Below the pieces are notes generated by a model. The model was not told where the DNA came from and did no database searches. It saw nothing but the letters and a program-made list of their open reading frames with translations. From positions 91,719,777-91,783,776 of the forward strand of contig NC_083338.1 in the NCBI RefSeq assembly GCF_019175385.1: a stretch of DNA of 64,000 bases. Direction: 5' to 3'. Below, piece after piece: positions 22,505 through 35,813 of this stretch (position 1 is its first letter; each line of letters starts with the position of its first letter). Position numbers and translations under genes: made by a program. This DNA comes from Lycium barbarum. Lineage: Eukaryota > Streptophyta > Magnoliopsida > Solanales > Solanaceae.

Positions 22505-24647
22505 AGCATGTAAAGCTTGAAACATAGTAATAGACTTATGTTGAGACAAGGTATGTAGGACTCAATGCAACAACCAGAATTTCATAAGACTTGCCTTTGA
22601 ACATATTTCATCTGTGTCATTCTCATATCAGTGTCATTATAGCATTTCGTAATCAAAGCTGCATAATTATTCTGTATATAACATATATAACGTGTCCCGG
22701 CCCTTTAATGAGGGGCTCGGTATTTATAATCATAGCATCATAAAACATAAACATGTACGTGTCCCGGCCCTTTAATGAGGGACTCGGTAATAAGGAATAT
22801 ATATATATATGCCCTCCTGGCCACCATCTCCATATCATCATATCATCATATCATCATGTCATCATATCATCATATCATCATATCATTATCATATATATAA
22901 TGTGTCCCGGCCCTCTAGTGAGGGACTCGGTGAATAATATAATAAACATGCGCACGAAAACGTGTCCTGGCCCGGGACTCAGTGAAGGATATAGTGATAA
23001 GCACGAGCAGAATAATAAGCAACCACATATAAGCCATTCATCTTTTGAGACTCAATAGATAAGCAACTAACCAGCTCTAAAGTATTGGGATATAAATCAT
23101 ATTCAATTCTTTTCAACTCTCATTACAAGCCATAGCAAGGAACGTTTCAGCTTTCATGTACATGTATCAATTTCCATGATGTAGTTTTTGGAAGTCAAGT
23201 ATGCTTCTATTCATGCCAATCTTATAAGAGTAGGAACTTCTATACATCATTCATTAGTCAATCATATGGTAGGCTCGTGACAATAGCATTAAGGAAATAT
23301 AGAATCATAAGTCATGCATGGAACTAGAGAATAGAATTTACCCCAAGGTTCATATCATTTCATACTTACGTCTAGGACATGCCAAAAGAAGGAAGGAATA
23401 GGCTTTACATACCTTTAGCGTTTAGTTGTATTCTAACTTGTACTTTCTGCCCAAAAATACTTATCCTATATCAAGATATGAAGAACTACAATTAGTCTAC
23501 AAGGGAATTCAATACGTATTTTGACGCTCACAATTCCTTTCTAACATTTAAACGACGTTTCGTTCGCACTCAAACCAACTAGCGTTACAAGCTAACATTG
23601 CTAATCGTTCTTTCATATATTAATCAAAACTTGTTTAAACATGACTTAGGGAGCTTGGGCAGTCCATACACCATTCAAAATTGTTTCATACACACGGCTA
23701 AAAAACACACATAGCATTTCCATTCTCACTTAGCAATTTTTCCAGTTTTAACATGCAACAACAACAACACGTTTAATGACATTACTTTCATGATTCTTGG
23801 AACTGTTTTAACATCATTTTCATTCTTACAACAGCCCACCATCATTTCAGTTTCAACTTGAATCAATGCACTTTACTTTCACTAAACGTTTGCAACAAGA
23901 ATCAACATTCAACACCCACAAATTCACTTCTAACATCAAACCTGTCCACGGTTTTGGACTGCCTATACACTTCAACATATTTCATTTCTTTAATACCTCA
24001 ATTCACATATTCAACATCCATACAATACACCACAATGTCCATAACAACAACAATTCAAATGTGACACAAAACAGTCCCTAAATCTCCCCTAAAACAGTCC
24101 CTTTTTCACGGCTACAACCCCCTTCCCACGATTTCATGATTTTTATCCGTTTATGCAACTACAATACATTCAATCCATTTCCAATACATGTTCAAGAAGA
24201 TAAAGCATGACTTCATTAAAACCTTCAACACACGGCTCATTTTCATTTCAACAAAAACAGTCCAATATCCAACATGCAACATCACAACCAAACTTCTACA
24301 ATCTTTGTTCATTTACCCATGTTGGTACATATTCAATTCATCAACAATACATGCAAAATGAATTCAATCATGAATTCACCTCACTCACGGCTCACTCTCT
24401 ACTTCAACTACAACAGCAATCCATCAACAACATGCATGAACTACACATTCAAATCATCATACAATACAAGAACACTAAGCATTCTTACCTTACAATCTTG
24501 CTCTTCACTTTGGCCGACTTTTCCACTCTATTGAGGTGCTACACCTTCTTGTTTCTTTTCAACAACCAATACACATTCTTGTACACTAGATGAGGAGTAA
24601 AATTTGGTGGAGAAAACCGAAATTTGGAGCAAGTTTTTGACCCCTCT

Positions 24648-24671
24648 CTCTCGGCTAGCTCTAGCCGAGAG
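24648..24671. repeat. 24-bp palindrome near the B LTR promoter (5' LTR)
   Basis: Same 11-bp arms and 2-base spacer as at 16296-16319, next to a TATA-like catctatat region near 24690. Confidence 0.6.
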
Positions 24672-25087
24672 ACTCTCCCTCTCTATCACTATATCTCTCT
24701 CTCTTGAAGTGTTGAAATGATTTTGTTAAGGTGGAGTGAATCAGATTTTTTTTGTATATGTATTCACTCCATGCTTTGGAAAAGTGTACCACACTAACTT
24801 GGGTCAATAATTCTTTGATTATCCCACTATAGTGCACGGCCAAACATGGCTTAAAAGTGGACTGATTTTTGTCTTTCCAATCCCACTTATTAATCCAATT
24901 ATGGTTAGTTTAATCCCAATTTTTCCATTAATACTTCCATGCCAAACGAAATTGTAGGTAAATTGTGACTTGAAACGAAACCGGAAGTTAAAATCTCTAC
25001 TTCGTATCTTAAGATAGTCTTGTCTTTAACTTGTCGCGTTTATTTTAATACGTCTCAATGTATGAAAATATGGGATATAATAGTTAT

Positions 25088-25155
25088 ATGTTATTCCTTA
25101 TATTGCTGGTCGAATTGGGGCAAAAATTGAGTCTATTAAACCTTTCAAAGTGTTT
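25088..25155 (+). pseudogene. pol: protease remnant of element C
   Basis: Resumes directly after B's target duplication. ccttatattgctggtcg and gagtctattaaacctttc match the SYITPYVAG and ESIKPFE coding of element A (48424-48495). Homology to pol fades after about 25155. Confidence 0.75.
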
Positions 25156-26140
25156 CATTAATGAGATGTCAGTATGATTAAATGGGGGTTGCAACCTTTT
25201 CTTGAAGCAAGAAATGGAAGGGATAAGTATATGCTTAAATATAACCCTTGAATATAAATATACTGATTATTTATGAGTACAAAGGGGTAGAATAGGTAAG
25301 AGAACGATGTACGTTACTAATAGAGCCAGATATCAATAAGAGCTTTTCTATCGTATAAAGTATATTAGCAAGGATGTTGTACGGAGGTACGAGTATAAGG
25401 ATATGTCGATATAAGACAAATTTAGGACTAAGGTACAGAAAGATGCTTTTTTAGAAGTCCTCTTGTCACAAGATTATCGAGTTAGTAATGCAAGGCTGAA
25501 TAGCTAAATGAGGATGTGAAAGATGCTTTGAAGGAGTTAGTTATATGATGGTAGATGAATGAGTTGGAAGTCGCGAGTTTATATAAGTTGTGCCCTTCAT
25601 TAAGGTGATGAATTTGTAGTTTAAAAGAGGCTTGTCTAAAGACTTAGTGTTTATGCGGCAAAGAGAAGGAGGAACAATAACAATCAGGGCAGATTTTTAG
25701 AATAAAATTGGCGCTAGATACCATCACTGTGATGAAATGGGAAAGCGAATAATAGGAGAAAGGTGATCTTGGGAGAACAGTAAAGAAACTATAAAGATCC
25801 TTTTGATGAAAGCTTAGGCCCATCCAGGATCAGTACGTCTACGAGAATATGTGACTTGTTACAAATATGTGCAACCAACCGGATAAATTTAGATGACGAA
25901 TATTCATGACTAAGATTAGTTACGGATTTGGTGAGAGCATGTTCTTGCAAGGAAAAAGAGAACTAATGGGATGTTATGTATAGAATAATGGGCTAACACC
26001 TTAAAGGGGGAAGATGAGACAAACAAGTATTGGATCAGGAGTATGCTTTGTTAGAAGTTTGAAAGATAGCAACCAAAAAGGATCAGAACTACCACAAAAG
26101 GGATAAGGTTGGGAGATAAAATTCCAAGGAGAGTCTTACC
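25156..26140 (+). other. non-coding filler of element C, left part
   Basis: About 1 kb where protease C-terminus and RT should be. No RT, RNase H or integrase motif appears in any frame and stops are dense. With 31730-32524 it makes about 1.8 kb of unrelated sequence in place of about 2.65 kb of pol. Last five bases TTACC are the target duplication of D. Confidence 0.6.
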
Positions 26141-26544
26141 TCTCACACCCTAATCTTACTAGGGTGTGATGGGCACCCGACCCTTACCTAGGGCCGAGCG
26201 AACCCGCTGACTCTTACTACACACATAACCGCTTTGGGCTCTTTAAATCAAATAAGAATGAAATACATAATAAGGGCTTGCAGAATCATTTTTTTCCATT
26301 GTTCTCAAGGCAAGTAAATCTGTAATCATAAAGAATCTGTAACATAATACATAATGACACATCGGCTGGTGGAGCCGCTTACAAGACTGACATTCTATAC
26401 CCATGACTCTGTCTGTAAAGTCTCTAACATCGACCAAGATACCATAGCATGAATACTCTGACTCGGCAACACTCCAGGAGCAAATGGAGCTTGCCAATTC
26501 CACTAGAACATCTTCTATAATGGCTTCTACTCATCTGGGTGTAC

Positions 26545-26601
26545 CTGCGCGGCATGAAACACAGCCCCCGAAGAAAGGGGGTCAGTACGGAATATGTACT
26601 G
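26545..26601 (-). promoter_or_regulatory. three-hairpin block, LTR D
   Basis: CAGTAC/GTACTG and CCCCC/GGGGG are paired; the third stem is CTGTG/CGCAG with one G-U pair. Confidence 0.6.
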
Positions 26602-28244
26602 AGCATGTAAGGCATGAAATACAGTAAAGAGGATCATAACTGAAATGGAGATTTACCAGAAACCAGTATGACTTTTAAAAACATCAATGCACTGCCTTTT
26701 TGAATGAAAGTCATGTATGTCATCATCATATATCATATATATGTATAACGTGCCCCGGTACTCTAGTGAGGGACGCGGTGTATAAAATCATGTATGTCAA
26801 TATCATGTATCATATATGCATGTAACATGCCCCGGCCCTCTAGTGAGGGACGCGGTGAATAGAATCATCATATGCCATCCTGGCCGCCACCCCGTCATCA
26901 TATCATCATGTCATCATATCATATACATATATATATATAACGTGCCCCGACCCTCTAGTGAACAATGCAGCGGAATACGCACGAGAACGTGTCCTGGCCC
27001 GGGACTCAGTGAAAGATGCATTGAGGCATGCACGAGCAGAGTAGTGAAAAACTATATGCACATAAATAATTTTTTAACACTCGATGGAGGAGTACACAAA
27101 ACGACACTTGAAATATCACAAACACATTTCGGGTCAATCCGAGTTAGTATAAGAAAGTTATGAATATTTTAGTACAGAAACCTCTACGAACGTTTCAGAA
27201 GCTATCTTTGGAAAATCAAATTAATAGTCATACCAAGTACCTTTCAAATATCGCTGTGGATCAAATCAAAATAGAACTTTTGGAACTACACAAATGTATC
27301 AAGGCATAGCAAAACAGTTTTCGGAAGTCAAGCACATTAGCCATCCTAGTGGCTCTAAGAATAGGAGTTTCTTTGAAATCAGACATATATTTTGTCTGTT
27401 TATTTCACAAGGATCATGCAAAAAGAAAGAAAGGGTAATCCTTACATACCTGGAAGATGATTCTCGACTTTTAACTTACTTCCCGTCTTGCAACTCGCGT
27501 AAGAATTATTCGTAGCCTCGTACTCTACATATGGAATCATTCATAATATCATTAGGATCATCGTCGTACGTTCGTCTCGAAACTTTAATTAAAACCCTTT
27601 TAAATTCTGCCGAAATTCGGGCAGCATTTCCCCTGTTTATATGCCTAGCCCGAAATTCTAATTCAACAACCAACAACATCAACAACAATACCAATAGTAT
27701 TAACATCATTTCCAATACCGACGTATGCCATAAAAAAGCCCGCACACTGTTTTCTAAATTTCTCAACCAACCAAATTTGCGATATAACTATTTAATAATT
27801 TTATTTCCATAAAGAAGCTGAAATTAACACTAACAACATCAATAACCACATCCTCCACATTTTACAAGTTAAATACATTTATTTTCATCCAAAGTTTTCT
27901 TCAAATCTCGTTCCATAATTTACAGCACCAACAAACGAATTTATCAGGCTATTCTCTCCGTTCTAATCCGTTAAAACTCTAAATAAACTCGTTAACAATG
28001 AAAAGGAACATTATTCATACCTTAAACATGCAGCCACCACATTATCACTCTTCTCCTTGGTTGATTTTTTAGCTCAAATTGAAGACAACGCAGCATACAA
28101 CACTTTTCTCTTCATGGGCTTCGGGATTCGGGGCACAGATTTTGGTCAAAATTGGTTTTTCTTCTCTCCAAGGCTCTTCTCTCCCTCATTCCAGAATTTT
28201 TTGGTGTTCTTGGTCTGAAAACTGAGGAGAAAGGGCTGAAATGT

Positions 28245-31211
28245 TGTCACACCCCGATCTTACTAGGGTGTGATGGGCACCCGACCTCATATTCGTAGCC
28301 GAGCGAACCCGCTGACTCTTAATACATACATAATCCTTTGGACTTTTTAAATCAAATAAGGATGAAATGCATAGTAAAATTTTCAGAAATATTCTTTTTC
28401 GTTACTTTCAAATCAAACAAAATCTGTGATCATAAGAAACATAGATCATAATACGAATGACGCATCGGCTGATGGAGCCGCTTACTGAACTGACAACCAC
28501 TACCCACAACTCTGTTTGCAAAGTCTCTATCTTCGAACAAAACTTCATAGCACATATACTCTGACTCGGCAGCACTCCAGGTACAAGTAGAGCCTACCAA
28601 CTTCGCTGGAACATCTTCTATACTAGCTTCAACTCATCCGGGTGTACCTGCGCGGCATGAAACGCAGTCCCCAAAGAAAAGGGGTCCGTACGAGTAATGT
28701 ACTGAGTATGTAAGGCATGAATAGTAACATAGTAAGGGATATAAATATGAATAATAACAGAACGGAGATATAGGGCATATCATGAGATAAAAGAGTAATA
28801 TGTACATCTGAGTGCCTCTTAGGGCGGATGCCATGCATGCTTAGCTTTCTTTGAAAACACTTCTTTCTAAAAATACATAAATATCTGCAAATAAACTGCC
28901 CGACCGTATAGGTACGGTGTAATGTTGCCCGGCCATTTAGGCACGGTGTGATCATCATTAGCCCGCGTCCAGGCCTCCCGCGTCCGGGGTATAAGCTACC
29001 TACTGCAGTGGTGTGTCTGCCCGGCCGCCTATTGGACGGCGTGGTGTTTTACTGCCCGGCCATGTAGGCACGGTGTTATTATAAAAAAAAACATACATAT
29101 TTATAAAGCATGCATGAGAGCCCAAGTGAAATCTACAACTCTATCGGAGTGACGTAAGGTCGGTAACCTCTGATTTATATTATGGAATAATCATCATCGA
29201 TATATCTCACCTCGAAAGAACAATTTATGAGATGAGACCAACAACAATGAGCAATTCAAGGAAATCATGAAATAAACTCGATAATCTTGTAATAGCATTA
29301 AAATCATAAGCTTTGGAACTTCTAGAATCAAAATCATTGTCATCATGCGCATCATAGAAAATATCTCATCATAGAAAACATCTCATCTTCTTTATCCATA
29401 TAAAGCTCACTCATCCTTAGTGTCATAAGGAATTCTTGAACTCATGAAACTTTAACTTTTGAGGGTAAAACATTATGGGAAAATATCTCATCTTTAACAT
29501 CATAGGAAGAAGAATCATAAGTTTCTAACTCTTGGAAATAGGAAGGTTATGGAAACATATGTGGAATCACAACATAAGAATCGTACCTTGAAATCATAAA
29601 CATCTAACTTTTGACAATAAGGAAAATGTGGAAGCAATTATGAAATCATAGCATCAGAGTCATGCCTTGGAAGAATGGGATAAGCCTTAACATACATGTT
29701 TCGCGCCCTATTAGCTACGCTTAATTGTCCAAGCTCTCTATCGCTAGTCTACATTCAAGAAGATTGACACTCGTTAGATTCATCGACATATACTTGTCTT
29801 AATCCTTCAAATAAATTCACTTATGATCTGCCGAAATTTCGGCAGCATCTCCCCTGCAAATATACTATCCCCGAGAATCTAACTCGGTTAAATCATCAAC
29901 AACAAACCCGAGAATGGAACTCGGCCACATTATCAACAACAATACCAACAATTATTCTAACAATACTACAATATTCATAATGGTCCAATGCTACCCGAAT
30001 CCTCCAACTTCAACAAAAGTATTAACCACACAGTTTTCTCATTCTAGATTCATAAACCATGTCAACAATCATGCATTAACAACATCATTCATACAATGTA
30101 AGAATCCAAGCTAGTGTCGCATTAACTTTCTTCAACAATCCTATAACGATTACAACTTCATTTCCAAGTCATTAAACCTTCATTTTCTTATGGATTCCAC
30201 AACAAGAACAACTAATATATCACATAGAATCAATTCACCATAACTTGCCAAACAAACCCCTATTCGGCCACAATAACATCATACATGTTTTCATGCATTT
30301 TTGTCCATTTCTATATATTACAACAACAACCAAAAGACTAAGTAAAATTAATTCATTCTTTCTACACAACACCATTCCATTCGGTTACAACACCAACACA
30401 CATATATGCCATGAATTCCATCCATTTCTATATACTTCAACATACATAAATCATCTATAACATATGTAAAAGAGAATTGAACACATACCTTCCTTTCAAC
30501 TCATCTTCTTTTCGGCTAGACTTGTAATTGCAAGAATGAATGATTTTCTTGCTTCAACAACTACAACACGTTATAGAGGACCTTCAAATTAGTGGGATAC
30601 TTGGAGAAAATATTTTTTGAATCAAAGTTGAAGGCTCTATTTTTTTCTTGCCTTGGCCGAATATGGCCCTTTCTCTCCTCTTTTTTTTTTTCTACAAGCT
30701 TCTTGATTTAAAATGATGAATTAGTCATCTTTCTCCATATATATACTTGCCCCCCTTTTAAATATGAAATGGCCACATGCCCCCCTTCCTTATTTTTCTA
30801 GAGTTTTCTTCCTTTTTCTTGAAATTTTCTTAAATAGTCAAAGAAGACTAATTGTCTTATAATAACCAAATGTGGCCACTTGTCTTATTATATACACTTT
30901 GGTCCATATCCACATTAAATAAAATGTGGACATATACCTATATGTCACACGGCCAACATGGCCTCTTTCAAGAACCTACTTGAATTTTGTGAAATTCCCA
31001 TTTTGCCCCTAGACTTTCGCAATATTACCATGAGCCATTTTGTGAATTTCCCTTTTTACCCTTAACCTTTCTCAATATTTCCATACTAATAATATTCATA
31101 AATAATATTCATGACAACTTGTACATTAAAATAATTCTTGAAAATGGTCTTGTCCTTAATTTGTCACGAATATCTCGAAATATTCGAATGTATAAAATAC
31201 GGGATATAACA
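28245..31211 (-). mobile_element. solo LTR E nested in D
   Basis: 2967 bp, minus-strand start TGTTATATCCCG at 31211 and end GGGGTGTGACA at 28245. Exact target duplication AATGT (28240-28244, 31212-31216). Near its end it resembles D (CTAGGGTGTGATGGGCACCC-type phrase), so D and E are related families. Four GCCCGGCC...GGCACGGTG repeats occur at 28898-29085. Chance ORFs inside (for example 28629-28958) are not genes. Confidence 0.92.
28648..28704 (-). promoter_or_regulatory. three-hairpin block, LTR E
   Basis: Minus sense: CAGTAC/GTACGG (five of six pairs), CCCC/GGGG and CTGCG/CGCAG. Confidence 0.6.
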
Positions 31212-31729
31212 AATGTCACTTAAATAGGCATGGGTCATGGGCCTAACCCGGTTGGACTCGGATTGGGCCTAGCCGACTGACCTTTCTGCCTTAAAATGGT
31301 CATATCTCCTTATTTCGATGTCACCTGTGAACCCAGAACCTATGGTTGGAAAGCTAATTCAATTATATACAACTTATATTTCTTGGTATTTTTCCAAATT
31401 CCAAACTTATAATACCGTTTTTGCCCCTCGAATTTAGATCACCCGAAAACGTTACTTAAAAATACTTGTTTGGAGGACTTCCACTTTGATTCAGCTCAAG
31501 GGTCCTTCTTGAGTTGTGTTCAACTTCACATATGTGCTTCATATAACTTGTCATGTGTCCTAAAAAAATCTCGACATGTGGGCCCCACCTCACCTTATGA
31601 ATAATCCGACGTACAAAAGTCCGGAATACAAAATTATCAACGTGAGTTTAAATTATGTGGCAACAACATGATTGTCAATTTTTAGGAAGCGCGTGTCATG
31701 CTCATGCTCTGAAAATGCGGGGTATAACA

Positions 31730-32524
31730 TTACCTAAGGTTCCAAGACAAAGATGCTACGAAAGGTCAAGTAATGAAGAAACAAAGAAGGATTGGGTATG
31801 ACAACATGGGAGCAAAAGCTTATAAATGATATGAGAATCTTAGGTACAGAAGATCCAAGAGGTAAAGGAAATTAAAGTCATGTTGCAAGTAAGGTGGAAC
31901 CAGATAGATTTACATGAGGAATTAAAGGCTGGTAGTGGAAATAGAGAAGGATAACGACGAGTAACTTCGCGTAAAATGGCTTGGTTGTACTAAGAAGAAT
32001 AAGGATAAATCTACCGCTAAGATTGATATGTTCATTCTGGGAAGTAATAGAACGGTATAGAATTATGTATCCCAAAGATGATACAAATATATGACAAGCT
32101 TGTCAAGATTATTATACGGCTTCAAATGGTGAAGCGCAGCGTAGTCGAGGATAGCAATGAAAAATAATATGATATAAGTCAAAAAACTTGAGTAAAGATA
32201 TAGTATTCTAGATATGGCATATCTCTAAAAATCGAAGCTTGAAAGGGTAGTTAGGAAAGAGTATCTCAGTAAGATGGATTCATAAGATATAAACGTTGAA
32301 CCTACATCAAATGTAGCAAAGGTAGATGATCTATTCAGAGGCAACAAAGATGTATCATGACCTTGATGGATTAAAAGAAGAAATATTGTAGAGTTCATAG
32401 TCTGCCAATAAATAAACAGGAAACCTGAAAGACCGAGGAACATATAGATATGTCGTTGAGAAATGAAGGAATGATCAGTATGGATATTATAAATATCAGG
32501 AAGTCGGGATAAACAGTTAGTGTT
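31730..32524 (+). other. non-coding filler of element C, right part
   Basis: Continues the filler after D (first five bases repeat the TTACC duplication). No RT, RNase H or integrase-core motif in any frame. A-rich and full of stops on the plus strand. Confidence 0.6.
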
Positions 32525-33178
32525 TTCAGGTCACCATTCAAATATTCAGATGGCCCCGTATGAAGCTCTATATGGAAGGAAATGTAGATCGCCAATTGGA
32601 TGGTTCGATGTAGGGGAAAAAACTTTAGTGGGGCCAAACTTGATCTATCAAGCGGCGGAGAAAATCAAGGTTATTCAAGATCAGTTATTAATAGCTCAAA
32701 GCCGCCAGAAATCCTATGCAGAAAACCATCGATGAGACTTGAAATTCAAAGTTGATGATTGGGCGTTCTTGAAAGTGTCGCCGAGGAAAGGTGTGATGAG
32801 ATTTGGCAAGAAGGGCAAGCTTAGTCCCCGGTATATTGGGCCTTACAAGATTGTGCGCAAGGTAGGCCAAGTAGCTTATGAGTTAGATCTGCCTTCAGAT
32901 TTGGAGTTAGTCTACCCAGTCTTTCATGTGTCAATGCTTTGTAAGTGCGTTGGAGATCCTTCCAGAATTGTTAGATGATGTCCAAGTTACAAAGAAATTG
33001 TCTTATGAAGAAGTACCCATTGCCATTCTAGATAGGCAAGTTCGGAGACTCAGAACCAAAGACGTAGCCTCAGTTAAAGTCCTATGGAGAAATAATAGCA
33101 GAGAGGAGATGACCTGAGAAGTTAAGAATGATATGAGATCCAAGTATCCGCATTTGTCTCCATTACTAAAGGAGATCT
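32525..33178 (+). pseudogene. pol: integrase C-terminus and chromodomain, element C
   Basis: Homology starts abruptly near 32525 at the position equal to [23 protein letters not shown] of integrase, after the catalytic triad. It continues through SRQKSYAENH, a CGA-to-TGA stop at 32734-32736, [40 protein letters not shown], then a frameshift near 32970 and the chromodomain (ILDRQVRRLRTKDVASVKV, WRNNSREEMT) with another stop at 33115 (TGG to TGA). The DDE core is not present, so no integrase activity is possible. Keeping only this end of pol may reflect deletion, or a need for the cis region near the purine tract. Confidence 0.85.
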
Positions 33179-33265
33179 AGATTGAGACACTATAACCTTC
33201 AGGTTCGTAGTACTATAGCTACAGAGGAAACTTTACCGAAACATCCATAAGATCTCTGAGAGTTT

Positions 33266-33314
33266 AACATTTGAGGACGAATGTTTTTTAGGGGGGGTGG
33301 GGGGAGGGGAAGAA
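33266..33314 (+). promoter_or_regulatory. stem and purine tract of element C
   Basis: AACATTTG-AGGA-CGAATGTT (one G-T pair) at 33266-33285, then a long G-rich tract up to the 3' LTR start at 33315. Confidence 0.75.
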
Positions 33315-35511
33315 TGTTACACCTTGAAAATTTTCGCGTCGTTTGCATAGTGATTAAGCTAACGTAAGCTTGGAGAGGTCATGGAACAATTATAAGGTTA
33401 ATAAATACTCTTAAAAAGGTTAAGCAAGTGTCTAAAAGTTCTGGGATCAAGCAAATCAAAGAAAATAAGTTGTCAAACATTTGGGAAAAATTTGGCAGAA
33501 TTTTGGACAGAAGTTTTGGGTCAAATTCATAGAGGTATATCTCATAGGATATCAAGAGTTTTGAGGTGTTTCAAGAGCCTAAAATGAATTTCTTCGAGTG
33601 TAGTTTCCAACACAACAAACTGTTCATCAATGCGACATCGGAGTAAGGGGTTATAGGTATTTTAAAATGGACTGTCAAAAGCCTGCGAACCTACCCAGAA
33701 AATCTAGAAACTACTTAAAAGGCCCACCAATTTCGGCCCATCAACCCAACCCCATTTGGACTACTATATATACCCCCTTAAGTCACCTAAATCACTTAAT
33801 TCTTCACCATTTCTCATCTCCACACCTCTCAAGAACCTCCCACAACATTTATCCAATATCCTTACACCAAAAAATAGCAAATTTAGGAGTTTCTACATTA
33901 AATAAGGCTCGGGTTTGTAAGATTAACAACGAATCTCGACGAATCAAAGAAGGGGTACGACTTTGGGGCTCATATTTTCACCAAAAACGAACCTTATAGA
34001 CCTGATGAGCTCTCTCCAACACTCCAAACCATTGCAAATCAAATCAAGAGAAGATCAAGCCATAAAATTCTTAACTAGTTTATGGAAGGAGCTTGTTTGT
34101 ACTTCTAATTGAAGTTGTGGTGGATAGGTTTTAGGGGGAATTGTGTGAGGTGAAGTTCCTCAAGTTATAAGGTATGTTTTTCATCTTGACTTTGATATTA
34201 AGTCGTTTCTTTTGAGAATTTTAATGGTTTAAAGTAAAGGAAAACATGGCATAAAGGTCGTAGATAGATATGTTGATGTTTTTGGCTTATGGACTGATTT
34301 TCTAAGGAAGTTTCAGATGAATATTTATATGTTTGTCATGTCGTATCTTGATTACGTTATGGTTGATGTTGTTAATGGGGTTTTGGAGTTGTTCTGGAAT
34401 ATAGAGGAAGTAGATAATATAGGAAAAATGTTGTCCGATTTTCGTTGACTCAATTATTAGTCTACTTTGATCTTATGAGAGTTTCAATGGCTTGACCATG
34501 GTATGAATTATCTTGAATGTTGATTTTCGAGTTCGGAAGGATAAGGTTTAAGTAGTTAAGGAAACGACAAGGTATGTTAAGGTTAGTCTCTTTCTTTCTA
34601 AAGGCATGACTCTTTTCTTATGAACCCATCATGTTTTGCATAACATTCTTATTCCCAAAAAGCTAGTGGTTCATGATTCTCAAAGTTCTTATGATGCCAA
34701 AGATATATGTTTTCTATGATGATAATGATGATGATGATGATCCCATTCTAGAGATTCCAAGCTTATGGATTTGATGCTTTTATGAGATTATTGAGCTTAT
34801 TTCATGATTTTCTTTATTTTATTCATTGTTATTGATCTCACCTTATGATAGTTGTCTATTCAAGGAGAGATGGAGTGATGATGATTGTTCCATAATATAA
34901 GTCAGAGGTTACCGACCTTATGTAACTCCAATAAAATAGTAACTTTTAATTTGGCTTCCATGCATGTTATGTATATTATATATGTATATATGATATGATA
35001 AAAGATGATGGCATTATATACGCACATCTTATATGTATATGTGGTATGGCAAAAGGGTGATGGCATTATATACGCATAACCATCTGATCAGTTGGTATAC
35101 TATGATATCGTCCCGGACGTGGGATGCCTGGACGCGGGATATATTGGTATATAATTATGATATAATGTATTTATAGATCGGGATGCACGTTCCGCAGCAC
35201 TATTATGTTATATATGTATGAGAAATGTTTTTGCGAAAACGCTAAGTATGCATGGTATCCGCCTAAGAGGCACTCAGATGTACAAGTTATCTCTTTATTT
35301 CATTTTATTTTCCCTATATCTTGTTATGTTATCATTCATGCCTTACATACTTAGTACACTGTTCGTACTGACATCCTTTCTTATGGACGTTATGTTCATG
35401 CCTGCAGGTCGACTGGTAGACGGATCAGACCCCTAGGAGCTTTATCACTGGAGTTTAAAAAACGCTCCAGTTGCTTCGGAGCTAAAGTTTATTGGTACTA
35501 CTTTTGTGTGT

Positions 35512-35547
<36 letters not shown>

Positions 35548-35813
35548 TTGGGTATAGCTAGAAGTCCTATATTGTTATTAGTTCATATTGTTGTATTATA
35601 TTTTGGCAGCCCTGTGGGCTTATGTTTATGGGCATAGTTATTGATGATTATATAGCGATGTGCCATTATCCTATGATATATGCCCTTGCAGAGTATTACG
35701 CCCATGGGCTAGCTTTTTTGCCCACCTAGAAATAAGTATGAGATGTATGTTCAGTTGTGCTCGGTAGGTTAGCTCTGGGTATCCGTCATGGCCCACCGGT
35801 TGTGGTTTTGACA
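33315..35813 (+). repeat. 3' LTR of element C
   Basis: 2499 bp from TGTTACACC to TTTTGACA. It parallels 9343-11875 throughout but with many substitutions. TATATATA at 33765-33772; (AT)n at 35516-35546; a (GAT)n run near 34725. Confidence 0.9.
35352..35406 (+). promoter_or_regulatory. three-hairpin block, C 3' LTR (decayed)
   Basis: First stem TAGTAC/GTACTG (one U-G pair), middle stem TCC/GGA, third stem lost. Confidence 0.5.

Larger units (their letters stand above)
13540..25082 (-). mobile_element. element B: full-length Tekay-type chromovirus
   Basis: LTRs at 21848-25082 (5') and 13540-16727 (3'), primer site 21830-21843, purine tract just right of 16727, and gag-pol on the minus strand. 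The target duplication GTTAT is exact (13535-13539 and 25083-25087) and lies in the gag-protease region of C. The two LTRs are nearly identical and differ in length by 47 bp, of which 46 is one AT microsatellite, so insertion is recent compared with C. The LTR outer bases are slightly worn (TGCC at 13540; TA instead of CA at 25082). Coding capacity is lost by stops, frameshifts and a protease deletion. Confidence 0.95.
21848..25082 (-). repeat. 5' LTR of element B
   Basis: 3235 bp, almost identical to 13540-16727. The main difference is the AT tract, (AT)32 here (22045-22108). The end base pair next to the target duplication is TA instead of CA. Confidence 0.95.
26141..31729 (-). mobile_element. 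solo LTR D, itself holding solo LTR E
   Basis: Minus-strand LTR from TGTTATACCCCG (31729) to a worn terminus CTCACACCC (26141, TC where TG is expected). The target duplication TTACC is exact (26136-26140, 31730-31734). Without E it is about 2.6 kb. No internal region or second LTR remains, so it is a solo LTR formed by recombination. It carries GTGCCCCGG...GGGACGCGGTG repeats near 26750-26960. Confidence 0.9.
9343..35813 (+). mobile_element. element C: degenerate Tekay-type retrotransposon, host of B, D and E
   Basis: 5' LTR 9343-11875, primer site, damaged gag 12085-13534, then interruption by B (13540-25082). It resumes at 25088 with a scrap of protease, runs through about 1.8 kb of non-coding sequence that is split by solo LTR D (26141-31729), regains coding homology at the integrase C-terminus (32525-33178), and ends with a purine tract and 3' LTR 33315-35813. 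Flanks TATAT (9338-9342) and TATTT (35814-35818) are probable target duplications with one mismatch. RT, RNase H and the integrase core are absent, so C looks non-autonomous. Its LTRs differ visibly, so it is old. Confidence 0.85.
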
